A stretch of 64,000 nucleotides of DNA. Origin: Gammaproteobacteria bacterium (GTDB lineage Bacteria; Pseudomonadota; Gammaproteobacteria; Enterobacterales; Alteromonadaceae). A program made the position numbers and the translations under genes. The DNA lies in contig JAAFAI010000009.1 in NCBI GenBank assembly GCA_018222405.1, forward strand, positions 110,591 to 174,590, in the 5' to 3' direction. The notes below the pieces were generated by a model, which searched no databases, was not told the DNA's origin, and was given only the letters and a program-made list of their open reading frames with translations. Position 1 is the first letter of the stretch; each line of letters begins with the position of its first letter. Shown here piece by piece: positions 14,887-24,144 of this stretch.

Positions 14887-15360
14887 TTATAAGCTTTTCA
14901 GCATCGATTCGGCGTCACTGACTTCGAAGCGACCCGGATCCTCAACATTCAGTTTTACCACTTCACCGTCTTCCACCAGCATGGAATAACGTACCGAGCG
15001 GATACCGCCAAAATCACTGGTGTTCATATCCAGGCCAATACTCTTAGTGAAAAAGGCATTGCCATCGGCAACCATCAGAATTTCATCGGCATTGGCAGAC
15101 TTGCCCCAGGCGTCCATCACATAAGCGTCGTTAACGCTTAAACAAATAATGCTATCTACGCCTTTGGCTTTAATTTTATCGGCAAGTGCAACATAACCAG
15201 GTAAATGTGCTTCCGAGCAGGTTGGTGTAAATGCACCCGGTACAGCGAAGAGGACTACGCGTTTACCGCTAAATAATTCATTCGTGTGCGGACTGGTCAT
15301 TTTGCCGTCCTTCATTAATCCAAACGTCACTTCCGGCAGGGTGCTACCCACATCAATCAT
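14887..15360 (-). CDS. peroxiredoxin (Prx5/AHP1-like)
   Basis: 157 residues from the ATG at 15360, chosen because GGGAGAAC lies just upstream; an upstream in-frame ATG would add a hydrophobic 12-residue extension. The catalytic peroxidatic Cys lies in FAVPGAFTPTCSEAHLPG, the signature of the AHP1/Prx5 subgroup, which reduces hydrogen peroxide and organic peroxides using glutathione/glutaredoxin or thioredoxin. Cytosolic. Length is normal. It follows the S8 protease gene on the same strand but a terminator separates them. Confidence 0.93.
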   Translation of the reverse strand: MIDVGSTLPEVTFGLMKDGKMTSPHTNELFSGKRVVLFAVPGAFTPTCSEAHLPGYVALADKIKAKGVDSIICLSVNDAYVMDAWGKSANADEILMVADGNAFFTKSIGLDMNTSDFGGIRSVRYSMLVEDGEVVKLNVEDPGRFEVSDAESMLKSL

Positions 15361-15448
15361 GTTGTTCTCCCAGAGAAATAATATAATTAACAGCAAGCTG
15401 TCTTAGGTAAATTACCTTTTAACTATAACAGTATCTGTAAATTGTGAA

Positions 15449-15476
15449 ATAAAAAAGCCCCCGATTAACGGAGGCT
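15449..15476 (-). terminator. intrinsic terminator of S8 protease gene
   Basis: On the minus strand a 7-bp stem (GCCTCCG with GGGGGC, one mismatch) is followed by TTTTTTAT, about 30 bp beyond the protease stop. Position and U-run fit a Rho-independent terminator. Confidence 0.75.
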
Positions 15477-15506
15477 TACTGTTTTAAACCGACTTATCTG
15501 GCAAAA

Positions 15507-17993
15507 TTAAAAACTCACCGTCATTTCGTCTGAACAACCACGGTCGTCACAGATCTGATAAGTAAACTCGGTATCGGTAACATTACGGGCAACGTCTCGA
15601 TAACGGCCGTTATTGGCTACAGTGGCAACGACCACACCATTGCGAATAATATCCACGGTTGGTGCAGGCGTAGGGCGCCAGGTTAAGAAAGTAACCAGCG
15701 TACCATTAGGTCGTAAGACTGAGCGACGAATGTCGGCGATAATAAAGGCATCAGCAGGCTCACTTACCGTTACGGAGTCTGAGTAGGTGTCAGACTGACC
15801 TTCTGAGTCAGTAACGGTTAATGAAACACTGTAAGTACCTTCTGCCGCATAGGTGTACACCGGACTCATTGCAGAAGAACTGCCGCCATCACCAAAGCTC
15901 CAGTCCCAGCTAACAATATCGTCGTCTGCGTCGGTACTTGTATCAGTAAAGGTGGCGGTTAACTCGTCTGTACTGACCTCAAATCCAGCAACTGGCGGTG
16001 CGTTGGTGACTTCACCCAGAGCCTGAAAGCTCAATGACCAGCTGTTTAGCGTACCTAAATCCTGGCCTGCATTATCAGTGATTGATAATACCCAATCGCC
16101 ATTCATCATTTCACCGTTGAAGCTGTCTACTGAATAGGTCGCAACAATATCATCATCACTGCTGCCCGAGCGGTTATGCAGATTGACGGTAGTACCGGAC
16201 GGTGAAGTCAGGTCGACAATCAGATCGCCAATCCAGGTGTGCGTGATATCAACGCTCACCTCTGAGCCAAACACGGTATAAGGGTCGGCTACGGTGATGG
16301 TTGATGTAATACCTGTGGAATCGTTATCCGGGATCGAGACTGGTGTGTTATTCGAATAAGTAACGTCAATCAGACCAGCCGGTAACACGGTCAAGGTAAC
16401 AGTTTGCGAGCGTTCAATGTCATCACTCACCGCTGTCACCACAAACTGATAATCGCCCCACGGAGTATCGTCAGCGGTTGGAGTAAACAGCGTCACTTCA
16501 TCACCTGGCATCGCCGTGGTAGAAGAGAAGCTCGCTCCACCCAGCGGATCGGTTACCGAGAAGGTGACTTCACCCGACCAGTCAGCTATAGAGCTGATAG
16601 AAAAAACGAATTCGGCGGTATCGCCCGCTGTGACTTCCATTGTTGAGTCGGCGACGCCAAGACCAAAGCTAGGTTGCGGATCGGCGCCCAGCAATGCGTT
16701 ATACACGTTGAGACGCTTACCCGAAACGGTTCTGCCGGTCAGGAAGGTATTATCATCGCCGGTTTCCATGAGCAGTGTTTTTACTTCTACCGCAGAAAGC
16801 GCAGGGTTAACCGACCAAACCAGTGCTGCAGCACCAGCAACGTGAGGTGTGGCCATGGAGGTACCAGAAGCGTAAACGTAGCCATCGTCTATATAGGTTG
16901 AGCCGATATCTGTGCCCGGTGCGCCCATGTCGACCGATACCAGTCCATAGGAATACCCCGAATCACCATCGTTATGGTTAGTACTGGCAACCGCTAATAC
17001 GTTATCGACCTCATAGCTGGACGGGTAGTGCGGACTGTTATCGTTATTCACGCCATCGTTACCGGCTGCAGCCACAAACAGAATGTCAGCATCAGCGGCA
17101 GCCTGAATGGAGGCCTCAAGTGCGCCACTAAACGAGCCACCCCCCCAGCTATTGTTGAGGGCTTTGATATTAACACCATCTTCTTTCAGCGCGACCATGT
17201 AATCAATACAGGCTATGGCACCCTCAGTAGAGCCGAAGCCATCTGCGGCAAGGAATTTACAGCCAACGATAGAGACATCGTGGTTCACCCCGACAACGCC
17301 AATACTGTTATTACCCTCTGCACCTATTGTGCCGGACACATGTGTTCCATGGCCCTGGTCATCGTAAGGGTCGGAGTCGCCGTTTACAGTATCGATACCG
17401 TAAATATCATCAACGTAACCGTTGCCGTCGTCATCAATGCCATTACCTGGGATTTCCCCCGGGTTCATCCACATGTTATTTACCAGGTCCGGGTGGTCAT
17501 ACTGTACACCGGTGTCAATCACACCCACTACCACATCGCTGCTACCGGTTGAAATATCCCAGGCCTCTGCGGCGTCGATATCGGCATCAGGTGTACCGCC
17601 GGTCTGACCGGTATTATTCATGGCATAGAGTAATTCATAAAATTCGTCGTTAGGGGTGGCGTCAATAGACCAGATGAAATTTGGCTCAGCAATCGCAATG
17701 GCCGGATTACCTTGCAGCTTTTTAATGGCATCTTTAACCGACATGCCTTTCAACTGAAATTTAGCAATACGACCCTTCAGCAAATGACTGAATTTGTCGT
17801 CTCGCCCATCTGCATTCATGTCAGCGATGCTGGCGCCAACCAGGGCGCGTGCCGACAGCTTGTCGGCGGAAGTAGCGGATTCTTTATAAACAACAATAAT
17901 AGAATCGTCCTTGAACTTTACAGTTTCTGCAGCAGCACTAAAGCCCAACGCAGGCAGCATAGCCAGCGTTAATGCGGTAAGTTTTGTTTTCAT
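15507..17993 (-). CDS. secreted S8 (subtilisin-family) protease with P and PKD domains
   Basis: 828 residues. The order is a signal peptide (to about residue 22), an I9-like propeptide (about 30-110), and a catalytic domain with the Asp in VVVGVIDTGVQYDHPDL, the His in GHGTHVSGTIG and the Ser in ASGTSMATPHVAGAA. A beta-sandwich segment follows, then a proprotein-convertase P domain (about 540-665), a PKD domain (about 675-755, WDWSFGDGG) and a C-terminal domain of about 70 residues with two Cys. Extracellular proteases of this layout are common in Alteromonadales that degrade protein. The leader upstream carries a terminator-like hairpin, which suggests conditional expression. Confidence 0.95.
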   Translation of the reverse strand: MKTKLTALTLAMLPALGFSAAAETVKFKDDSIIVVYKESATSADKLSARALVGASIADMNADGRDDKFSHLLKGRIAKFQLKGMSVKDAIKKLQGNPAIAIAEPNFIWSIDATPNDEFYELLYAMNNTGQTGGTPDADIDAAEAWDISTGSSDVVVGVIDTGVQYDHPDLVNNMWMNPGEIPGNGIDDDGNGYVDDIYGIDTVNGDSDPYDDQGHGTHVSGTIGAEGNNSIGVVGVNHDVSIVGCKFLAADGFGSTEGAIACIDYMVALKEDGVNIKALNNSWGGGSFSGALEASIQAAADADILFVAAAGNDGVNNDNSPHYPSSYEVDNVLAVASTNHNDGDSGYSYGLVSVDMGAPGTDIGSTYIDDGYVYASGTSMATPHVAGAAALVWSVNPALSAVEVKTLLMETGDDNTFLTGRTVSGKRLNVYNALLGADPQPSFGLGVADSTMEVTAGDTAEFVFSISSIADWSGEVTFSVTDPLGGASFSSTTAMPGDEVTLFTPTADDTPWGDYQFVVTAVSDDIERSQTVTLTVLPAGLIDVTYSNNTPVSIPDNDSTGITSTITVADPYTVFGSEVSVDITHTWIGDLIVDLTSPSGTTVNLHNRSGSSDDDIVATYSVDSFNGEMMNGDWVLSITDNAGQDLGTLNSWSLSFQALGEVTNAPPVAGFEVSTDELTATFTDTSTDADDDIVSWDWSFGDGGSSSAMSPVYTYAAEGTYSVSLTVTDSEGQSDTYSDSVTVSEPADAFIIADIRRSVLRPNGTLVTFLTWRPTPAPTVDIIRNGVVVATVANNGRYRDVARNVTDTEFTYQICDDRGCSDEMTVSF

Positions 17994-18010
17994 AATTATG
18001 CTTCCAACAA

Positions 18011-18035
18011 TAAAAAACGCTTACTGGGTAAGCGT
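18011..18035 (-). terminator. terminator-like hairpin in leader of S8 protease gene
   Basis: On the minus strand ACGCTTAC, CCA and GTAAGCGT form a perfect 8-bp stem followed directly by TTTTTTATTG, only about 18 bases before the ATG. There is no room for a promoter between hairpin and start, so transcription of the protease gene must pass through it. It may also end the upstream regulator transcript. Confidence 0.65.
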
Positions 18036-18137
18036 GATAGGTTCCTTCGAATCGATTGTGAAACTGCGACAATCCACCTTCATTTTTGGCACAAGCCATA
18101 GGGGATTGCTAGCGAGGAAGAGTAATTTACAAAAAAT

Positions 18138-18175
18138 GTACTAGTTATCCGCTCAGCTTATTTTTTAACTAGTAC
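18138..18175. promoter_or_regulatory. 10-bp inverted repeat upstream of S8 protease gene
   Basis: GTACTAGTTA and TAACTAGTAC are exact inverted copies with an 18-base spacer, centred about 160 bp before the protease ATG and 100 bp past the LuxR-type gene. The wide spacing, about three helical turns between arm centres, suits cooperative or dimeric regulator binding more than an RNA hairpin. Confidence 0.45.
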
Positions 18176-18277
18176 CTTTATACTAGAACCACCAACGGAC
18201 AGACATCAGGAAGTCAGCTTTGCAACCTCATGGTGAAGGAACTCATGGAAAACGCCTGACTGCATTGGGAAGTGGGA

Positions 18278-18946
18278 TTACCCGAATACACTACTCGACC
18301 AGGCAACGAGCTCAACCCGGTTACGCGAGTTGGTTTTACGAAAGATACTATAAATGTGGGTTTTAACTGTGTTCACACTGATGTGCAGAGTGTCAGCAAT
18401 CTCCTGATTCTGTGCCCCTTTGGAAACGAGCAGCAGGATATTCTTTTCCCGTTTGGTTAAACCCGCCTGCTGAACCATTTGCTGTATTTCCATATTCTGA
18501 ATGGCGGCAGCCGGATCGTTTTTATCACGTAACTGGCGAAAGGCACGATTAATAGTATCGCGCTTAAACCAGACATCGAACTTATTCAAACGATGGATGC
18601 CTTTCAGCAAAAGTTCAGGCTTGTCCGTAGTGTAAAAAACCCCTTCGGCGCCAGCCATCAATAGCGTGAGCTCATCGACAGAGGCCGGCGGAACATTAAA
18701 AAACACCCAGCGACCACTGCGGGTACAGCAGCTTAAGAGCTCACATAAATTAGCCGTTAACTGAATATCAATAAAAATCAATTGTGCCGGCTCGGCATTA
18801 ACAGGCAGGTTCTCAACCCCTTCCACACAGGTAGTAATATAGCCGCAAGTTTCCACTAACTGCTTTAATAAGCAGTTAGTGCCCGCCATAGCGCTGCAAT
18901 TATCGGGCACCACAAAGCACACCGAGTTCGTATTCGTTACAGTCAA
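18278..18946 (-). CDS. CsgD-like LuxR-family transcriptional regulator
   Basis: 222 residues. The last 65 residues form a LuxR/GerE helix-turn-helix (LTKREKNILLLVSKGAQNQE then IADTLHISVNTVKTHIY). The wording resembles CsgD, the E. coli biofilm regulator, more than NarL. The N-terminal 140 residues resemble a degenerate receiver domain with IFIDIQ at a receiver-like strand. The frame starts with TTG at 18946 behind a well-placed GGAG; the first internal Met is at residue 20. It lies upstream of the S8 protease gene on the same strand and could regulate it. No curli genes are visible. Confidence 0.8.
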   Translation of the reverse strand: MTVTNTNSVCFVVPDNCSAMAGTNCLLKQLVETCGYITTCVEGVENLPVNAEPAQLIFIDIQLTANLCELLSCCTRSGRWVFFNVPPASVDELTLLMAGAEGVFYTTDKPELLLKGIHRLNKFDVWFKRDTINRAFRQLRDKNDPAAAIQNMEIQQMVQQAGLTKREKNILLLVSKGAQNQEIADTLHISVNTVKTHIYSIFRKTNSRNRVELVAWSSSVFG

Positions 18947-19166
18947 TGCAATTCTCCAGAAATCCTTTGGCTTTTGCAGATAACGAGGTTGAGAGTTGTG
19001 GATTTGTTCAGCCTTACCGAGTTACTTCCTTTCGGTGCTTGAGCAAATCGTATACTTACTATACCGGTTACCCGCTAAATGTACATCCTTTGCACAGCAA
19101 AAATTACAATGGCAATATGGCTATTTCACCATATAAATCAACACATTGAATATTATCAAGGCGACT

Positions 19167-19952
19167 TTATGCGTTTTTAATGTACACATCAAAGCGATGC
19201 TTCTTGCTGGCGATTGCCATAGAAGGCTTTTGATTGGCCAGTAACGGTGCACTATTAGGGCGCTTTACCACCACCCTCTTTGCGGCTGCATGAAGCGCTG
19301 CGGGTAGCAGTAAATCGGCATCTTCGTCGGGGCCAAGCATCAGCTGAAACAAACGCATTTCCTTTTTCACCAGCGCTGACTTTTTACGGTGAGGGAACAT
19401 CGGATCGAGGTACACTGCATCCACGCTACCCATTGCCAGTTGCTGCATATAATCGCAGCTATTGGCGTGGTACAGTACAAACTGTCTGGCCAGTTCTGGT
19501 TCATGCAGGGCAAGCCGCCGCAAGCCATCCGCTAACAATAAATAAGCCACTGGCGAGCGCTCAATCATAATCACATTGGCACCCAGTGCGGCCAGCACAA
19601 ATGCATCACGTCCAAGCCCCGGCGTAGCATCCAGTACAGTAAGTGGTTGGCTGGCTTTTATACCCACAGCTTTAGCCACCGGCTCTTTACTGCCACCGCC
19701 ATGCTGACGTCGATACTGACTCTGACCCGAAAGAAAATCCACGATTACACCGTTACTGTTGGCCACCGTCAAATCCGTTAACTGCAGGGTGCCATCAACA
19801 ATCTCCAGCACCAGCGACTGCTCGTGCGAAGCTTCACTCTCTGGTTTAATACCCACCGAACTAGTCAGCGAAATGAGCTGTTGCTCAACCTCAGAAGGCG
19901 CGGCCAGTTGCTGCGCTGACAACCTCAAATGCGGTAACTCAGGCATGACCAT
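19167..19952 (-). CDS. rsmJ: 16S rRNA (guanine-1516-N2) methyltransferase
   Basis: 261 residues of the RsmJ family, which methylates G1516 of 16S rRNA using SAM. Visible signatures are FLSGQSQYRRQHGGG, the SAM-binding LDATPGLGRDAFVLA and the catalytic-pocket DPMFPHRKKSALVKKEMR. Length is normal. The start overlaps the end of recG by 14 bases; two nearby ATGs (19952 and 19946) both lie behind AAGGAG. Cytosolic housekeeping gene co-transcribed with recG. Confidence 0.95.
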   Translation of the reverse strand: MVMPELPHLRLSAQQLAAPSEVEQQLISLTSSVGIKPESEASHEQSLVLEIVDGTLQLTDLTVANSNGVIVDFLSGQSQYRRQHGGGSKEPVAKAVGIKASQPLTVLDATPGLGRDAFVLAALGANVIMIERSPVAYLLLADGLRRLALHEPELARQFVLYHANSCDYMQQLAMGSVDAVYLDPMFPHRKKSALVKKEMRLFQLMLGPDEDADLLLPAALHAAAKRVVVKRPNSAPLLANQKPSMAIASKKHRFDVYIKNA

Positions 19953-22020
19953 AATGCTCCTTCTGCCCTATCCAACGATTGATAATGGCCTGCGCCCGGG
20001 CCGGGTATTCTGCCCACAAACGATTAGCAATCTCCTGCACCTGTGGGATAAGCGGTGCGTCACGCACAATATCGGCAATCTTTAACTCAGCGATGCCGGT
20101 TTGGCGGGTGCCCATAAGCTCACCCGGGCCTCTGATTTCAAGGTCTTGCTGGGCAATATAAAATCCGTCATTCGACTCGCGTAATACCGCCAGACGCTTA
20201 GTGGCGGTTTTTGACAGCGGGCTTTGGTACATAAGCACGCAGTGACTTTCTACCGCCCCCCGGCCAACCCGGCCACGTAACTGATGAAGCTGAGCCAGAC
20301 CCAGTCGTTCCGGGTTTTCGATAATCATTAAGCTGGCATTAGGCACATCCACGCCAACTTCAATCACCGTGGTAGCCACCAGTAAATCGAGTTCTCCAGA
20401 CTTAAAAGCGCCCATGATTTGTTGTTTTTCCGCAGCCTTTAAGCGGCCATGAACAAGGCCAATTTGAAGGTCGGGCAGGGCAGTTTTTAAAATCACCGCG
20501 GTGTCTTCAGCCGCCTGACACTGCAAGACTTCAGACTCATCAATAAGCGTGCACACCCAGTACGCCTGGCGCCCTTGCTGCTGACAAGCCTCGCGCACCC
20601 GTTCAATAACATCCCCGCGGCGGGAGTCGGGTAAAGCCACGGTTTTTACCGGTGTACGCCCGGGCGGTAGTTCGTCAATGATTGAGGTATCCAGGTCTGC
20701 ATAGGCAGTCATCGCCAGCGTGCGGGGAATAGGGGTGGCGGTCATGATTAACTGATGGGGAAAACGCCCCTGTTGCTCGCCTTTTTCGCGCAGCGCCAAA
20801 CGCTGATGTACGCCAAAACGGTGTTGCTCATCCACAATTACCAGCGCCAGCTGATTATAGGTTACCTGTTCCTGAAAAATAGCATGGGTGCCCACCAGCA
20901 TTTGCACCTCACCACTTGCCAGGCGCTCCAGTACTTCAGCGCGTTGCTTACCTTTTAATTTACCGGCCAGCCAGCCCACTTCAATGCCGAGCGGAGCCAG
21001 CCAGTCCCTGAAGTTATTGGCATGTTGTTCGGCTAACAGTTCGGTGGGAGCCATGAGCGCGACCTGATAACCACCACCTATGGCCGACAGCGCTGCCAGT
21101 GCAGCAACCAGGGTTTTACCCGAACCCACGTCGCCCTGTACCAGCCGCATCATGGGTCTGCTACGCGCCATATCCTGCTGAATATCGGCAGTTACCCGCT
21201 GCTGGGCACCGGTAGGTTTAAATGGCAGGGCGGCAAGTAATTTATTTACCAGCCCATGGTCAACATTTATCGCAATACCAGGCTGCGCATCGCTTTGCTG
21301 GCGTACTTTTAGCACACTTAAATGCTGGGCCAGCAGTTCTTCCAGGATCAGGCGCATTTGCGCCGGGTGCTCACCGTTTTCGAGCTCCGGTAGCGCCACG
21401 TCCGGCGGCGGACGATGCACCAGGGTAAGCGCCTCTTTCAGGCTGACCTGTTGCCGATACATGCCGTCGGGTAATAAGTCGGTCAGGCCGCCCTTATTGA
21501 TAATTTCCAGTGCCTGATCGGTAAGGTTGCGTAAGGTAAGCTGTTTAACGCCCTCGGTAGTCGGATATACCGGTGTGAGGGTTTCTTCCATGGGCGCGGC
21601 ATCTTCTTCAATCAGCATAAATTCGGGGTGCATCATTTCCAGACCCCATTTGCCGGTGCGCACTTCGCCAAAGGCCCTGATTTGATTACCGGGCGACATC
21701 ATGGTGCGCTGCAGAGCGCCAAAATGAAAAAATCGCAATGTAATAGTGCCGGTGCCATCAGAGAGTTTCACTACCAGCATGCGCTTTTTGCCGTACTGGA
21801 TATCGGCCGATTTAACTTCGCCAAGAATACTAACGTGGGTGAACGGCAAACAGTCGCCGATGGGATAAATACGAGTGCGGTCTTCATAGCGTGCAGGCAG
21901 ATGAAAGAGCACATCCTGTACGGTTACCAGATTGATTTTCGCCAGTTTCTCCGCCACTTTGGCGCCAACGCCCTTGAGCTGGGTAATTGGCATTGTGGCA
22001 AGAGGCTGTTCAGACCGCAT
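19939..22020 (-). CDS. recG: ATP-dependent DNA helicase RecG
   Basis: About 693 residues. An N-terminal wedge domain (GVGAKVAEKL, ARYEDRT) precedes an SF2 helicase core with GDVGSGKT, VDEQHRFGV, MTATPIPRTLAM and QLRGRVGRG. RecG remodels stalled forks and branch-migrates Holliday junctions. I prefer the ATG at 22020 (MRSEQPLATMPIT) since AAGGA lies upstream and it matches usual RecG N termini; the frame opens at 22050. It overlaps rsmJ at its 3' end. Confidence 0.96.
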   Translation of the reverse strand: MRSEQPLATMPITQLKGVGAKVAEKLAKINLVTVQDVLFHLPARYEDRTRIYPIGDCLPFTHVSILGEVKSADIQYGKKRMLVVKLSDGTGTITLRFFHFGALQRTMMSPGNQIRAFGEVRTGKWGLEMMHPEFMLIEEDAAPMEETLTPVYPTTEGVKQLTLRNLTDQALEIINKGGLTDLLPDGMYRQQVSLKEALTLVHRPPPDVALPELENGEHPAQMRLILEELLAQHLSVLKVRQQSDAQPGIAINVDHGLVNKLLAALPFKPTGAQQRVTADIQQDMARSRPMMRLVQGDVGSGKTLVAALAALSAIGGGYQVALMAPTELLAEQHANNFRDWLAPLGIEVGWLAGKLKGKQRAEVLERLASGEVQMLVGTHAIFQEQVTYNQLALVIVDEQHRFGVHQRLALREKGEQQGRFPHQLIMTATPIPRTLAMTAYADLDTSIIDELPPGRTPVKTVALPDSRRGDVIERVREACQQQGRQAYWVCTLIDESEVLQCQAAEDTAVILKTALPDLQIGLVHGRLKAAEKQQIMGAFKSGELDLLVATTVIEVGVDVPNASLMIIENPERLGLAQLHQLRGRVGRGAVESHCVLMYQSPLSKTATKRLAVLRESNDGFYIAQQDLEIRGPGELMGTRQTGIAELKIADIVRDAPLIPQVQEIANRLWAEYPARAQAIINRWIGQKEHYGHA

Positions 22021-22197
22021 GAGAGTGTCATTCCTTACTTTTAGGGGCATATTAAATCAAGCGCTCAGGCATTGCGAGCATCAATGGCCCCGTGCTTGCC
22101 TTACCACCCAGGCTACTACTTTAATTGGCCTAAAGTCCCCTTTCGCCACAACATCCCCGGTCTATAGTTAGATAACCAGATTTTTTCGGATGCCGCC

Positions 22198-22764
22198 ATG
22201 AACCTGTTAACCCTCGCCGCCCTGCTTTTAGTATTGATGGGCGTAAGCCATTCAATTGCTGCTGCGCAACCTGACGACCCGCTCTTAGGTGAGAAGCGCA
22301 TTATATTAACCGGCAATAAGGGCGAGCAACTGGACATCGGCAGTGTCACTTTCATGCCCGGCGCAGATGGGATTCACTACACGCTCACCATCGACCACAG
22401 CCACTTCACCGATTACTTTTTATCAATGAAAGAAATGAAATGTCTGGAAGGCCCAGAGTTGTGGTGTCACCTGCCTTACCCTTATGAGCAACCCCGCACA
22501 GTAAGTACCGATGATTTTAGCTGGCTGGCACACGATTTACTGTTTATGTACAAGAAAAAAGGGGAATTTGGCGCTAACTTCTGGAACGGTATCTACTATA
22601 AAATGACAATTGAAAATGGCCGGATCACCGGTGTGGCTCAGGCGGTAGATTTAAATCAGCTCGCGGCGCCGCCGGATGATCTTACTGTACCGCCTTTCGG
22701 CGAATTTGAACGCACCGACATTGAACCTGAGCCACGCTTTTTACCCTTTGTGGAAATTCGCTGA
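22198..22764 (+). CDS. hypothetical secreted protein
   Basis: 188 residues with a clear signal peptide (LLTLAALLLVLMGVSHSIAA, cleavage near residue 25). The mature part is acidic with two Cys (KCLEGPELWCHLPYP) that could form a disulfide and several strand-like segments. I recognise no family. It is divergent from recG and followed by a PaiB-like gene 42 bp later on the same strand. Probably periplasmic. Confidence 0.7.
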   Translation: MNLLTLAALLLVLMGVSHSIAAAQPDDPLLGEKRIILTGNKGEQLDIGSVTFMPGADGIHYTLTIDHSHFTDYFLSMKEMKCLEGPELWCHLPYPYEQPRTVSTDDFSWLAHDLLFMYKKKGEFGANFWNGIYYKMTIENGRITGVAQAVDLNQLAAPPDDLTVPPFGEFERTDIEPEPRFLPFVEIR

Positions 22765-22806
22765 TCACGTATTATCAAAGGCTAACCCTGAAATCTGAGA
22801 GTCTTT

Positions 22807-23421
22807 ATGTTCGTCCCGTCGGCTTTTTCTTTTACCGATACCGAAGCCCAGTTAGCCTTTATTAAAACGTATCCTTTTGCCCTGTTAACCACGCCGGACC
22901 TGCAGACAACCCATGTGCCGCTCCTGGCAAGGCAAGAAGGCGACAGCCTTGTTATGACTGGCCATATGGCGCGCGCCAACCCGCACTGGAAGACGTTGAA
23001 TAGCACTCCGGTAGTTGCCGTGTTTAGCGGCCCGCACGCTTATATCTCGCCAAAATGGTACGCCAGCGAACCCAATGTCCCCACCTGGAATTATGTTGCG
23101 GTGCACGCCAAAGGCACGGTAAGTGTGATGGAAGATGAGGCTTTGCCCGCAGCTCTCAACGAGCTGATGCAGGCCTTCGAGCCGGATTACAACCCTGACA
23201 TGCTCGATATATCACTAGTCGAATACCAGCAAAAACTGATCCGCGGTATTGTTGGAATAGAGATCAAAGTAGACACCTTGCAGGGCGTACGCAAACTCGG
23301 TCAGCACAAAAAAGCCGCCGATATGGCCGGGGTTTGTGAGGGGCTGAAAAACAGTGGAGATTATGAATCACTGGCGCTACTCGACTACATGCAGCGCCAT
23401 GATATTGGTTATGCGGATTAA
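22807..23421 (+). CDS. FMN-binding PaiB-family protein
   Basis: 204 residues with the family motifs TTHVPLL near the N terminus, MARANPHW, AYISPKWY and VPTWNYVAVHAKG. These are typical of PaiB-like split-barrel FMN-binding proteins, named after a Bacillus negative regulator of sporulation and protease genes; the biochemical activity in proteobacteria is unclear. Cytosolic. Its last four bases overlap the stop of the convergent thioredoxin-fold gene. Confidence 0.88.
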   Translation: MFVPSAFSFTDTEAQLAFIKTYPFALLTTPDLQTTHVPLLARQEGDSLVMTGHMARANPHWKTLNSTPVVAVFSGPHAYISPKWYASEPNVPTWNYVAVHAKGTVSVMEDEALPAALNELMQAFEPDYNPDMLDISLVEYQQKLIRGIVGIEIKVDTLQGVRKLGQHKKAADMAGVCEGLKNSGDYESLALLDYMQRHDIGYAD

Positions 23422-24044
23422 CGCTCGCTGGCTAGGACTTCAGCCACCGATAAAATCAGTTTAGCCGAGGGGCGCACGGTAAAGTCCGGGTTCACATAGG
23501 TAAACTCAACCAATCCCTTTTGATTGACAATAAATACCCCGGGCGCAGGTAATACCGGCGTGCCGGTGTTGTCTTTGGTCAGTGCGATATTATAGTCGTC
23601 GTACTTTTTCGCTGTGGCATCATCCACGTAAAAGCCAATGCCAAATTCGCGCAAGGCATCCAGTTTAACGTCTGACAACTGCTGGACTTTCATTTCGGTT
23701 TCGAGTTCCTGAGATTGCAGCGCTGCCGGCGATTGCGGTGAAATCGCGAGGATTTGGTAACCTAATTCCAGCAATTGGTCTTCAATTGTCTGTAGCTCGC
23801 CAAACTGACGATTGCAATATGGGCACCAGCCGCCACGATAAAACAGAATGATGGCGGGTTTATTCATGGTCAGCGCATTCAGGCTCACCGGACTACCATC
23901 CGGAAATTGCAGGGTCACAGCCGGTACTTTCATACCATTCAGCAGCGGGGTGACGGCGTTAGCCTCAGGCGCTAACTGTTTGGCAGAAACACTCAGTGGC
24001 AGCAATATACATAGCAGGATAAAGAAAAATTTTTGTCGCATCAT
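23418..24044 (-). CDS. secreted peroxiredoxin-like (AhpC/TSA) thioredoxin-fold protein
   Basis: About 208 residues from ATG 24044 (MMRQKFFFILLCILL...), with a signal peptide ending near SVSAK. The thioredoxin-fold active site is FYRGGWCPYCNRQFGEL, with a CxxC, as in peroxiredoxin-like proteins of the AhpC/TSA superfamily. Export suggests a periplasmic thiol reductase or peroxidase. The final residues (SAKLILSVAEVL) are typical. A terminator for the ridA transcript lies just upstream, so it has its own promoter. Confidence 0.85.
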   Translation of the reverse strand: MMRQKFFFILLCILLPLSVSAKQLAPEANAVTPLLNGMKVPAVTLQFPDGSPVSLNALTMNKPAIILFYRGGWCPYCNRQFGELQTIEDQLLELGYQILAISPQSPAALQSQELETEMKVQQLSDVKLDALREFGIGFYVDDATAKKYDDYNIALTKDNTGTPVLPAPGVFIVNQKGLVEFTYVNPDFTVRPSAKLILSVAEVLASER

Positions 24045-24070
24045 TGTTCTCGTTAAATAAGCATTAGAAA

Positions 24071-24093
24071 CAAAAAAGACCCGCAAGCGGGCC
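24071..24093 (-). terminator. intrinsic terminator after ridA
   Basis: On the minus strand GGCCCGC and GCGGGTC form a short stem followed by TTTTTTG, about 50 bp past the ridA stop. It closes the spoT-ridA transcript. Confidence 0.75.
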
Positions 24094-24144
24094 GTTTTCT
24101 TTCAGTACAATTTTATCTAATCTATCAATGACTGCTGACAGCTA

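Noticed and set aside
17028..17552. 174-codon open frame on the plus strand
   Set aside because: It lies wholly antisense to the catalytic domain of the S8 protease and has no ribosome-binding site or recognisable motif.
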